Shown piece by piece: positions 1 through 7,376 of a DNA stretch of 64,000 nt (position 1 is its first letter; each line of letters begins with the position of its first letter). The DNA is from Magnetococcales bacterium (GTDB taxonomy: Bacteria > Pseudomonadota > Magnetococcia > Magnetococcales > UBA8363): contig JADGCV010000013.1 in NCBI GenBank assembly GCA_015228815.1, positions 1-64,000 on the forward strand. The letters run 5' to 3'. A program made the position numbers and the translations under genes. The notes under the pieces were generated by a model. The model did no database searches. It had not been told where the DNA came from and was given only the letters and a program-made list of their open reading frames with translations.

Positions 1-456
1 CTCGGCAAAAAGGGTTTCGCAGGCTGGGGCGACGATGCCTTCGACGAACTCACCCCACCGGCTGCCCAGGTTGCCAACCTGCTGGCTGACCTCCTTGATT
101 TTTCGGTCGGTTTCCTTCATCTGTCGGTTGGTTTCCTGAAATTTGCGGTCCAACTCCGCGCTGATCTCTTTGATTGTGCGGTCGGTTTCCCTCATTTGAG
201 CGGAAACTTCCTTGATCTGCTGGTCGGTTTCCTTCATCTGTCGGTCGGTTTCCTTCATCTGTCGGTCGGTTTCCTGGATTTTTCGATCGGTTTCCTTCAT
301 CTGCTGCTCGGTTTCCTGAAATCTGCGGTCGGTTTCCTTCATCTGCTGCTCGGTTTCCTGAAATCTGCGGTCCAACTCTGCGCTTCGCTCACGATTTTCC
401 TGGACCATTTCCTGGAACATTTTCCAGATATCATCAAAAGTTACAGTCTGCGCCAT
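1..456 (-). CDS. Heptad-repeat coiled-coil protein with start of a C-terminal nuclease-like domain (3' end outside window)
   Basis: Only the first 152 codons are in the window; the frame is open to base 1. ATG at 456 is preceded by a GGGAGGT ribosome site. The protein begins MAQTVTFDDIWKMFQEM and continues as a long charged coiled coil of seven-residue units such as ETDRQMK, written in DNA as imperfect 21-bp repeats. It then reaches the conserved segment GNLGSRWGEFVEGIVAPAC, where a PD-(D/E)XK-like domain starts in the complete paralogue at 27900-28685. Compared with that paralogue the coil here is exactly one heptad longer. The coil probably sets oligomerisation. Function is unknown; the family resembles DUF3782-type predicted nucleases. 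Confidence 0.8.
   Translation of the reverse strand, partial: MAQTVTFDDIWKMFQEMVQENRERSAELDRRFQETEQQMKETDRRFQETEQQMKETDRKIQETDRQMKETDRQMKETDQQIKEVSAQMRETDRTIKEISAELDRKFQETNRQMKETDRKIKEVSQQVGNLGSRWGEFVEGIVAPACETLFAE
95..380. repeat. Imperfect 21-bp coding repeats (heptads)
   Basis: The coding strand (-) repeats a 21-base unit encoding (M/F)-(K/Q)-E-T-(D/E)-(R/Q)-(Q/R/K), interrupted by related units with EVSAQ and EISAELD. The paralogous gene carries the same kind of array at about 28345-28620 with a different unit number. This suggests growth and loss by slippage or recombination in whole-heptad steps that keep the frame. Confidence 0.75.
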
Positions 457-536
457 CACAATACCTCCCGTTGACGGTGCTTGTTGACTACCGCGAGCCT
501 GTTCATCCCGCATCACGGATTTCATTTTTCAATGTT
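457..536 (-). promoter_or_regulatory. Conserved 5' flank of the heptad-repeat gene
   Basis: About 80 bases upstream of the ATG at 456 match the 80 bases upstream of the paralogue start at 28685 (28686-28768) at most positions. Shared blocks include TTGAAAAATGA, CGGGATG, TAGTCAACAA and CACCGTCAACGGGAG. Upstream of this block the sequences are unrelated. The block therefore marks one boundary of a duplicated cassette and probably carries the promoter or leader. No promoter hexamers are assigned. Confidence 0.6.
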
Positions 537-748
537 TGCATGGCTTGACCATGTGTATCTTTCTGACCCGCCGGATGGGTGGAACCTTTGAACCCGTCTT
601 CAGGGGACCAGGTTACCTGATCCACATCATGTCCTCCACAATACGTTTGGTTGAATGGTATCACCAACGGTTGCATTTCCGGGGTCCACCATGGTCCGGT
701 AACAATGACGATATCGCCGACCCGGTGATCAATCGATGTACAGGTCAT
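503..748 (-). CDS. Small hypothetical protein (81 aa)
   Basis: The reading frame starts with ATG at 748, inside the last 20 bases of the preceding membrane-protein gene, so translational coupling is possible. The product starts MTCTSIDHRVGDIVIVTGPWW and is rich in Trp, Pro and Gly, with no signal peptide or membrane segment. Codon choice resembles its neighbours. Its last residues (LKNEIRDAG) are encoded by the conserved 5' flank of the downstream heptad-repeat gene, so the C-terminus may have been supplied by insertion of that cassette. I do not recognise the family. Confidence 0.4.
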   Translation of the reverse strand: MTCTSIDHRVGDIVIVTGPWWTPEMQPLVIPFNQTYCGGHDVDQVTWSPEDGFKGSTHPAGQKDTHGQAMQTLKNEIRDAG

Positions 749-1301
749 CGAAATCGCGGATCAGGTCGAGAAGATCGATTGCCGCTTCATTGGTTTGTTT
801 TGCCGGCATGCTTGTGGCCAGGCGGTGGAGCTGGTCGAGGATCCCGCCCCAGATTTCCAGGTGGTCGGCATCGATCTGGGCCGCGAGGACGGTCAGCGAT
901 TCCAGGGATACCAGACCTCGTTGCGCGTTTTGTCCCAGGGCTTGTCCCATTTTCTCCGTCAGTCCCTGGTCCATGATTTCCCGTTGAATCAGAGCCAGTG
1001 GCATCGGAGGATTGCCGGGTGGCGTGACATCGGGCCGTTCCAGGGGACGGATCAACGAACCGAGGGCGCTCCTGAGGGCAAACTTGTGACTTCTTTTGGC
1101 ATTCAGAGTGGTCCGTTTTTCGTAGACGGCGAAGACCACCACCAGGAACGCCCCTTGAAGGCAAAAGCCGATCAATTGTGGAAGAAGGCTGCGACTCAGA
1201 TCGTCCTCGGCGTACAGCCACAGGGTCAGAAACGGCGCCGCGGCAAAAAAGAGAACCAGGAAAATAAGATACAGGGCAAGAAGCCCGCGCATGAATGACA
1301 T
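729..1301 (-). CDS. Two-helix membrane protein of unknown function (190 aa)
   Basis: The chosen ATG at 1301 follows a G-rich ribosome site (GGGGGGACAG); an upstream ATG at 1331 would add ten residues. The N-terminal third has two hydrophobic helices (about residues 5-28 and 42-62) separated by a short acidic loop. The rest is a soluble, mostly helical cytoplasmic region containing a Pro-rich stretch (RPDVTPPGNPPMP). It lies downstream of the cysC-DUF3301 pair, separated from it by about 50 bases, and may share its transcript. No family is recognised. Confidence 0.6.
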   Translation of the reverse strand: MSFMRGLLALYLIFLVLFFAAAPFLTLWLYAEDDLSRSLLPQLIGFCLQGAFLVVVFAVYEKRTTLNAKRSHKFALRSALGSLIRPLERPDVTPPGNPPMPLALIQREIMDQGLTEKMGQALGQNAQRGLVSLESLTVLAAQIDADHLEIWGGILDQLHRLATSMPAKQTNEAAIDLLDLIRDFDDLYID

Positions 1302-1354
1302 CTGTCCCCCCAGTTTTTTTGTTTGAACCATGAGTGGTCCTGTCGCCTGGGAAA

Positions 1355-1663
1355 CTAATGAGTGGTCTGCCGGGTGTGTACCAGGCAGGATTCCAGTTCA
1401 TGGCCCGCGAGGATGATGGTTCCCTCGTGCAACAGGCCGTCATTGGCGACAAACCTGAATTCGTAGATCCGTTTCAGTACCAGACGTCCCTCGGTGGTGC
1501 GTTTGATCCTCATGGTACACAGGGCCACGGTGTCGTCGAGGAGTTCCACCTCCATGCGCCGGCAGAGGTCCCTTGCCACTTCATGGGATTTTTCTTTGGC
1601 GCGCATGCTGGCGAACCAGATCCAGGCGATGCCGAGCAAAATCCCGATGGCGGTCAGTTCCAT
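1355..1663 (-). CDS. DUF3301 family small membrane-anchored protein
   Basis: The 102-residue product starts at MELTAIGILLGIAWIWF, a single N-terminal membrane helix. A basic, amphipathic domain follows with the family pattern ExxxARxLCRRxxVxLLDDTVAL and then RIKRTTEGRLVLKRIYEFRF. That architecture is the DUF3301 family known from proteobacteria, whose role is undetermined. A longer reading from ATG at 1687 would overlap the end of cysC. The cytoplasmic domain probably sits on the inner membrane face. It is most likely cotranscribed with cysC. Confidence 0.75.
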   Translation of the reverse strand: MELTAIGILLGIAWIWFASMRAKEKSHEVARDLCRRMEVELLDDTVALCTMRIKRTTEGRLVLKRIYEFRFVANDGLLHEGTIILAGHELESCLVHTRQTTH

Positions 1664-1676
1664 GGTCGGGCTGTCT

Positions 1677-2327
1677 TTAGAGTTCACCCAGATCCACCTT
1701 GGCCAGGTCGGCGACCAGCAGGCGGGATTTTATGTTTTCCATGACTTTTTCGGTACATTCCGCGACGGACCATTCGCCGGTCTTCAAGACCAGATCGGGA
1801 TGATCCGGCCATTCGTAGGGCGATGAAATGCCGGTAAAGTCGCGAATTTCCCCTTCACGGGCTTTTTTGTAGAGTCCCTTGACATCCCTGGCTTCGCACA
1901 CTTCGAGGGGACAGTCACAGTAGACTTCGATGAAGTCGCCCGGATCCATGAGATTGCGCACTTTCTGCCGGTCGGCGCGAAACGGGGCGATCAGGGCGAC
2001 CAGGGCGATGACCCCTGCCTGGGTCAGGAGTTTGGCCGCCTCGCCGACGCGACGGACATTTTCGCTGCGATCGCTGTTGGAAAACCCCAGGTCGGCGCAG
2101 AGTCCCTGGCGGACATGATCGCCGTCGAGGGCGAAGGTGCGGTAGCCATGTTTGCACAGACGCTCTTCCATGGCGTGAATCATGGTCGATTTTCCGGAGC
2201 CCGACAATCCCGTGAACCAGATCACGAAACTGCGGTGGCCCTGCACGCGCTCACGTTCGTCCCGGGAGATGGACATGACCTGCCAGACACAATGGGAATT
2301 TTTCAGGTTTGGATTCGATTCATTCAT
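1677..2327 (-). CDS. cysC: Adenylyl-sulfate kinase
   Basis: APS kinase phosphorylates adenosine 5'-phosphosulfate to PAPS with ATP in the cytoplasm, for sulfate assimilation or sulfation. The 216-residue protein shows the Walker A motif GLSGSGKS (about residues 40-47), the LDGDHVRQGLCADLGFS segment that binds APS, SENVRRVGEAAKLL, the lid region IAPFRADR, and DFTGISSPYEWPDHPD near the C-terminus. All are diagnostic for CysC. It is a stand-alone kinase with no fused sulfurylase, and no cysDN genes are nearby. The polysaccharide-type epimerase across the divergent gap makes a role in sulfated glycans possible, but this is only inference from location. Confidence 0.93.
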   Translation of the reverse strand: MNESNPNLKNSHCVWQVMSISRDERERVQGHRSFVIWFTGLSGSGKSTMIHAMEERLCKHGYRTFALDGDHVRQGLCADLGFSNSDRSENVRRVGEAAKLLTQAGVIALVALIAPFRADRQKVRNLMDPGDFIEVYCDCPLEVCEARDVKGLYKKAREGEIRDFTGISSPYEWPDHPDLVLKTGEWSVAECTEKVMENIKSRLLVADLAKVDLGEL

Positions 2328-2383
2328 GGTACGTTCGTGAAAAATGACAGGCGGCCAGGAAGGCGAAGATTCGGGTGGTTTCT

Positions 2384-2435
2384 CTTGAGGTCGCCCCTTG
2401 AGGTCGTTCCTTGAGATCGTTTCTTGAGATCGACC
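2384..2435. repeat. Four tandem 13-bp repeats upstream of cysC
   Basis: Four adjacent copies of CTTGAGRTCGNNN start at 2384, 2397, 2410 and 2423 with no spacer. They lie about 57 bases upstream of the cysC start in the gap between cysC and the DUF465 gene. The core TTGAG(A/G)TCG is invariant apart from one purine. They could be a direct-repeat operator for a regulator, or slippage-generated filler. Confidence 0.65.
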
Positions 2436-2457
2436 CGAATTTTCGCGACGGCTGCGA

Positions 2458-2667
2458 TCAGTGTTTTGCCGGGTCGGCCAGGATGGTGGCCATCTGGTCC
2501 TTGAGCATGAGTTTGCGTTTTTTCAGCCGTTCCAGGGCGAATTGATCCATTGCCCGTCCCGCTTCGGCAATTTGCTGCTTGAGCATCTGGTGTTCATTAT
2601 GGAGGGCGCGAAACGTTTCGTTTTTTGCAAGCAGGGCCTGAACCAGCTCGGACTGATCCTCGAACAT
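2458..2667 (-). CDS. DUF465 (YdcH-like) small helical protein
   Basis: ATG at 2667 has a good ribosome site (AGGAG, about 7 bases upstream), so the 69-residue form beginning MFEDQSELVQALLAKNETF is preferred over an upstream extension. The protein is a charged helical hairpin with the family pattern F..L...H..L...I......D....LKKRKL.LKD.M. This is the DUF465/YdcH family of short coiled-coil proteins common in proteobacteria, with no established function. Confidence 0.85.
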   Translation of the reverse strand: MFEDQSELVQALLAKNETFRALHNEHQMLKQQIAEAGRAMDQFALERLKKRKLMLKDQMATILADPAKH

Positions 2668-2720
2668 TTTTTTCTCCTGTTTGTTTTTCGTGATAAAAAC
2701 TTTCCGATGCCTTGATGCCT

Positions 2721-3290
2721 TCATCCCTCGGAGGCAGGGGAAAAGGTCGGGACGACAGCCACTGCGTCAACCGGCAGCTCACCGGTTCGTCCGCGGCGGA
2801 TGGCCTCGCGGGCGAGTTGATCGGCCCGTTCGTTATCGGTGTGTCCGGCATGTCCTTTGACCCAGTGCCATTCTATATCATGTTGTTGGCAAACGGCATC
2901 CAATCTTTTCCACAAATCGGCGTTCAGGACGGGATGGCCATCTTTTTTGATCCATCCGCGACGTTTCCAATTGGGCAACCATTCGGTGATGCCGTTGCGC
3001 ACATAGGTCGAATCGGTGGTAAGGATGACGTGGCAGCGACGTTTCAGGGCTTCGAGGCCATGAATCGCCGCGAGAAGTTCCATGCGGTTGTTGGTGGTAT
3101 GGTCCTGATAGCCATGAAGATGTTTTTCATGAACGCCGTGGCGCAACACTGCCCCCCAACCGCCGGGACCGGGATTGCCGCTGCATGCGCCGTCGGTGAT
3201 GAGCTGGACCGGGATTGCGGGTGATCTGGAATGGTTGGGGGTCGGGATCACGGGATCGGGTCCGTCCTGGGGGTGCGTATCCTTGGCCAT
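2721..3290 (-). CDS. rnhA: Ribonuclease HI
   Basis: RNase HI cleaves the RNA strand of RNA-DNA hybrids in the cytoplasm. The 189-residue reading from MAKDTHPQD contains all four acidic metal ligands in family context: [14 protein letters not shown] (first Asp), [10 protein letters not shown] (Glu), LTTDSTYV (second Asp) and [12 protein letters not shown] (third Asp, with the preceding HWVKGHAGH His). The N-terminal 25-30 residues before QLITDG are a Pro-rich extension beyond the usual E. coli start. The gene is divergent from the epimerase at 3365. Confidence 0.95.
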   Translation of the reverse strand: MAKDTHPQDGPDPVIPTPNHSRSPAIPVQLITDGACSGNPGPGGWGAVLRHGVHEKHLHGYQDHTTNNRMELLAAIHGLEALKRRCHVILTTDSTYVRNGITEWLPNWKRRGWIKKDGHPVLNADLWKRLDAVCQQHDIEWHWVKGHAGHTDNERADQLAREAIRRGRTGELPVDAVAVVPTFSPASEG

Positions 3291-3364
3291 TGGGATATGA
3301 TATACAAGAAGGGGTAATCTCTGGAAGATTTCATCGCGCAACCCAAGCACAAAGGATTCGTTCC

Positions 3365-4375
3365 ATGGCCATGGTTCTGGTGACCGGAGCAGCCGGTTTC
3401 ATTGGCTTTCACCTTGCCAGGAGACTGCTGGAGCGTGGCGATCGTGTCATTGGACTGGACAATCTCAATGATTACTATGATCCCCGGTTGAAGCGGGACC
3501 GGCTGGAGCGGTTGGCGTCCCTGGATGGTTTTCGCTTCATCCACGGCGACCTTGCCGACCGGGAGGGGATGGTCGATCTGTTTGCGACCCATGGGTTTGA
3601 TGCGGTCGTCAATCTGGCGGCGCAGGCGGGGGTTCGTCATTCCATTGAAAATCCGGAATCCTACATTCAGAGCAATCTTGTGGGGTTTGGCCATCTGCTT
3701 GAGGGATGTCGTCACGGTCGGGTGGGGCATTTGGTGTTTGCCTCCTCCTCCTCGGTCTATGGTGCCAACACCCTCATGCCGTTTTCGGTGCGGCAGAATG
3801 TCGATCATCCGTTGTCGCTCTACGCCGCGAGCAAGAAGGCCAACGAACTGATGGCCCACACCTATGCCCATCTGTTCCGTGTTCCGGTGACGGGGCTGCG
3901 TTTTTTCACCGTCTATGGGCCCTGGGGCCGGCCCGACATGGCCCTGTTCAAGTTTACCCGGGCCATTCTTGAAAATCGTCCGATGGAAATTTTCAATCAT
4001 GGGCGGATGCGGCGTGATTTTACCTACATCGATGACATTGTCGAAGGGGTTGTTCGGGTCATGGATCGTCCTGCCGCCCCCGATCCCCAATGGGATGGCC
4101 ATCGACCCGCGCCGGGCACAAGCAACGCCCCGTACCGTCTTTACAACATCGGCAACAACACCCCGGTCGAATTGATGCGCTACATCGAGGCCCTGGAGCG
4201 ATGTCTTGGCCGGAAGGGGGAGCGGCTCATGCTTCCCATGCAGCCGGGCGATGTCCCGGCAACGTGGGCCGACATCGACGAATTGACCGCCGACATCGGT
4301 TTTACGCCGGTGACCTCCATCGAGACAGGGGTGGAGCGGTTTGTCCAATGGTACCGGGATTATTATCAGGCGTGA
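3365..4375 (+). CDS. NAD-dependent epimerase, UDP-glucuronate 4-epimerase type
   Basis: A 336-residue extended short-chain dehydrogenase. The Rossmann motif GAAGFIG is at residues 8-14, followed by [18 protein letters not shown], which is characteristic of the UDP-glucuronate 4-epimerase/CapI group. The catalytic Ser region is SSSSVYGAN and the Tyr-Lys pair is YAASK. The motifs [15 protein letters not shown] and [13 protein letters not shown] also fit. It would interconvert UDP-glucuronate and UDP-galacturonate in the cytoplasm for surface polysaccharide. ATG at 3365 places the Rossmann motif at the usual distance from the start. An ATG upstream at 3215 would add an unrelated leader. Confidence 0.9.
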   Translation: MAMVLVTGAAGFIGFHLARRLLERGDRVIGLDNLNDYYDPRLKRDRLERLASLDGFRFIHGDLADREGMVDLFATHGFDAVVNLAAQAGVRHSIENPESYIQSNLVGFGHLLEGCRHGRVGHLVFASSSSVYGANTLMPFSVRQNVDHPLSLYAASKKANELMAHTYAHLFRVPVTGLRFFTVYGPWGRPDMALFKFTRAILENRPMEIFNHGRMRRDFTYIDDIVEGVVRVMDRPAAPDPQWDGHRPAPGTSNAPYRLYNIGNNTPVELMRYIEALERCLGRKGERLMLPMQPGDVPATWADIDELTADIGFTPVTSIETGVERFVQWYRDYYQA

Positions 4376-4505
4376 TTCCCGCGGGCGATCCGGTCCAGCC
4401 ATCACGTTCCGATCCGGGGGGGCGACCGTTTTTCGGGGGGTGGGGCGTTTCCGTCAAAGGTTCTGGTTGTGACGCTGGAGGGAATTTCGACCGGAGGCGG
4501 GCGGC

Positions 4506-6473
4506 ATGATTGGCTTTGGCATTCGTTCGAAGACGTATGCGGCGTTGTTGTCCATGGCCGTGGCGGCCATCATCGCCGGGGGAACGATGGTGCTTTCGAT
4601 CGAGCGGATCAAGGAAGACACCGATATCGTCGTCGCCCTGGACCGCCAGAGGATGCTTTCCCAGACCATGGCCAAGGCGGCCATGGGCTATGTCCTGGCG
4701 CGGAGCGGCTCTTCGTTCCTGGAACGGCAGGTCGCGATTCTCGATGCCTACATGACCCGGGTCGAGCGGATTCTGGTGATGGATGCCCCCGTTTCCTCCC
4801 TTCCGGGGTCATCGTCTCTTTGCCCTGCCCAGAGGGTGGTCCGGCAGACGAACGCAGTCTTCGGGACCGACCTGGAAATTCCCATCACCATGATGTCGCG
4901 CCATCCAAAAAACAGGGAAAACCGGTTTCAGGATGCCATCGACCGTCAGGCTTTCGACTGGTTGAGTGCCCATCCCGGACGTTTGTTCAGCACGGCCCTG
5001 AAGGGGAAGGGACCGTTGCGACTGCGTTATTATGCCGCCGTCCTTTCCGACGAGCGCTGTGGCGCATGTCACGAGTCCGAGGGCGGGAGTGCCGGGACGG
5101 TTCCCATGGCGGTTCGCCGGTTTGATTTTCGTTTTTCCGGGGACATCGCCCTGGGAAAGGCGGAACTGGAGCCGAGTCTGATCGAGTATTATCAATCCAG
5201 GGATCTGTTCAAGGCGACGCTTCAGGCTTTGCGTCATGGCGGTCTTTTGCCTCTGGAGCGCAAGGGCGCCTTGGCCAAGAGGATCGATCCGATCGCGGTC
5301 CCGGCGATCCGGACCCGTTTGGCGCGCATGGACGCTTTGTTCTCCGGTTTTACCGCGGCGGTGCAGGAGTTGTTCAAGTCGCTGCCGGGATCGGAATCCT
5401 ATCGTCAGGCGCGGCAGTCGATCGGCGAGGAATCCAATCGTCTGCGTGCCGTCAGTGAAGAGATGGTGCAACTTCATACCGCGATGCTTCTGGCGGAACA
5501 GGAACGGAGAATTCTTGGGGTGGCGGCGGTGGTCCTTGGGGTCATACTGGGGCTGACCCTGGTGGTGGCTTATGCGTTGCGCCGTACCCTTCTGGATCCG
5601 TTGGCCGCCCTCCATGCGACGACCGAGGCGTTGGCGGGGGGTCATTGGTCGGCGCGTGTCGATCTTGGCGGACGCCGGGATGAACTGGGACGGATGGGCG
5701 CGGCGTTCAATGTCATGGCGCTGCGTCTGACGCGGACGATTCAGGGGCTTGGCCTTCATGCCGGGACTTTGAAGGTGTTGACCGCGGCGTTGGTGGAACT
5801 GGAACAGGTTCTCGACAAGAACATACGCACCGGATCGGTTTTGAATCGCCAGGCGGAGGGGTGGCTGCGGCAGCTGGAACGATCATTGATGGATTGGGGA
5901 CGGTTGGTTGCCGATGCACGGGCGGAATCCGAATCCGAAGTCCTTTCGGAATTACGTTTGAATCTTGGGCGTTTGCAGACGACCATGGCGGAGGCGATCA
6001 AACTGGCCAATCAAAGTTATGGCGTTCTGGATCATGCCCGACTGTTGACGGGGAGCATCACCGAGGTCGGGCACGCCCTTGACGAGGCGGGACCGTCCGA
6101 CACCATCGGGCATCCGGCGGGACGGGTGTGGACGCTGCTCAAACAGGATTGCATGTCCCGATTGGCGCAGGTGATCGTCGTTTTGGGTGATTCATCGGGT
6201 CGGGTTTCCGTTGACGAGGGGATGAAACATCCGGAAGATGCGTTCTTCGACCGTTGGCTTGCAACCGAAGGAAAGACCCGGTATGGGCATCGGGCCGAGT
6301 TTGTCGAACTCGTGTCGGCTCATGAGGAATTTCTTGGGGCGGTGACGGAAGCGTTGCGGCAATCGCAACCCATGCAACGGGTCGTGTCGTTGCACTGGAT
6401 GGAACGTCTGGAAAGACTTCGCGGCAGGGTTTTTACCGTGTTGGATCGATTGGCCAATTCCGAATTGTCGTGA
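4506..6473 (+). CDS. Membrane sensor: PilJ-type N-terminus, c-haem DUF3365-like domain, HAMP, no signalling domain recognised
   Basis: 655 residues. A first membrane helix (about 10-30) precedes a periplasmic segment starting LDRQRMLSQTMAKA, typical of PilJ-type sensor domains. The following region ends in a single c-type haem site, CGACH (about residues 182-186), within a DUF3365/Tll0287-like domain. A second helix (about 340-360) leads into a HAMP linker (LLDPLAALHATTEAL...ELGRMGAAFNVMA). The cytoplasmic part is helical and ends in a segment resembling a chemoreceptor zinc-binding (CZB) domain, FFDRWLATEGK...HRAEFVELVSAHEEF, but without the usual Cys ligand. No methyl-accepting hairpin, kinase or cyclase domain is visible. 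It is probably a redox or gas sensor. Confidence 0.75.
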   Translation: MIGFGIRSKTYAALLSMAVAAIIAGGTMVLSIERIKEDTDIVVALDRQRMLSQTMAKAAMGYVLARSGSSFLERQVAILDAYMTRVERILVMDAPVSSLPGSSSLCPAQRVVRQTNAVFGTDLEIPITMMSRHPKNRENRFQDAIDRQAFDWLSAHPGRLFSTALKGKGPLRLRYYAAVLSDERCGACHESEGGSAGTVPMAVRRFDFRFSGDIALGKAELEPSLIEYYQSRDLFKATLQALRHGGLLPLERKGALAKRIDPIAVPAIRTRLARMDALFSGFTAAVQELFKSLPGSESYRQARQSIGEESNRLRAVSEEMVQLHTAMLLAEQERRILGVAAVVLGVILGLTLVVAYALRRTLLDPLAALHATTEALAGGHWSARVDLGGRRDELGRMGAAFNVMALRLTRTIQGLGLHAGTLKVLTAALVELEQVLDKNIRTGSVLNRQAEGWLRQLERSLMDWGRLVADARAESESEVLSELRLNLGRLQTTMAEAIKLANQSYGVLDHARLLTGSITEVGHALDEAGPSDTIGHPAGRVWTLLKQDCMSRLAQVIVVLGDSSGRVSVDEGMKHPEDAFFDRWLATEGKTRYGHRAEFVELVSAHEEFLGAVTEALRQSQPMQRVVSLHWMERLERLRGRVFTVLDRLANSELS

Positions 6474-6710
6474 AAGGTAACCGTTCAGACCCCTTTTTTC
6501 TTTCAATAATTTCAGACTTCCTGATCCCTTCCAGATAATGCTGGCTTTTTTGTCCACGAGACCGGAAGCGGCGGTGGCACTAAATCTAGCAAAATTGATA
6601 GGTAAATCAAAGTGCATGTTGCTCAAAAAGTGCCGTTAACGAATCCTGCGGGATCAGGAACTCTGAATTTTGAACACGGACATAAAGCAATCAACGTACC
6701 GGATGTCCTC

Positions 6711-7373
6711 TTATGTCGGGGCGATGGTTTTGCGCAATCCATCCCGGAATGACCGGAAACTTGGAGATCGGTTGTGTTCAACTTCCATGCGCGGGGCAAT
6801 CTTTGCCGCCCATTTCCGTTTGATCTCAAGAACTTTCGCCGATCTTTTCCCGAAAGATCCCAGGGCTTCCATGCCTCCGGGATGAATGGCATCGGCCAGT
6901 TTTTCCCATGTGCCGCATTGAGAATCTTGAACATAGTCGTCCAGTTCCTCCTTGATCAAGCTGGGATAGGATGCTTCAACTGCCGCCAAATCTCCCAGGA
7001 ACCAGGCTTCAAGTTCCTCGATGGCAATTCGAAACAGGCAGCGCGGTCGATCGGTGCAATAATCCAACATGTTTGCAAGTTCTTGTTTGAATGTGCGGCA
7101 ATCGGCCCTGTCGTCCAGGTCAACCAGGACGACGACCATCTCGTTTCTGCTCATATCCTTTCCATAAGCCCTGAGCTTCCAGGGAAGGTTGTAGAGAAGG
7201 GTCGGGTCCTTCTTGTTTCTGGGTACCTCGGGGTTCTCCGGCAATTTGCCAATTCCCCGATGTTTGTGAATCTTCCATGTGTGTGGTTTATCGTAAGGTC
7301 CGACTATTTTCTCCATCAATATGGAAAGTGCCGTCAATTCGGTCTGTCCCTCTACAAGAATCTCAAAATGCAT
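6711..7373 (-). CDS. DUF4276 TOPRIM-like protein, partner of the adjacent ATPase
   Basis: 220 residues. The N-terminus HFEILVEGQTELTAL carries the TOPRIM-like glutamate motif (EGxTE), and VVVLVDLDDRADC supplies the following DxD motif. Later IAIEELEAWFLGD matches the DUF4276 family. TOPRIM domains cut or bind nucleic acid with Mg2+. In ATPase-TOPRIM pairs of the OLD/PARIS kind the second protein is the effector. The start follows the ATPase stop by only a few bases, with an AAGG ribosome site, so the two are translated together. The effector role is inferred from motifs and context. Confidence 0.8.
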   Translation of the reverse strand: MHFEILVEGQTELTALSILMEKIVGPYDKPHTWKIHKHRGIGKLPENPEVPRNKKDPTLLYNLPWKLRAYGKDMSRNEMVVVLVDLDDRADCRTFKQELANMLDYCTDRPRCLFRIAIEELEAWFLGDLAAVEASYPSLIKEELDDYVQDSQCGTWEKLADAIHPGGMEALGSFGKRSAKVLEIKRKWAAKIAPRMEVEHNRSPSFRSFRDGLRKTIAPT

Positions 7374-7376
7374 GAT

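Noticed and set aside
3248-4405. Long minus-strand frame opposite the epimerase
   Set aside because: Shadow of the epimerase; composition and lack of motifs are typical of antisense frames in GC-rich DNA.
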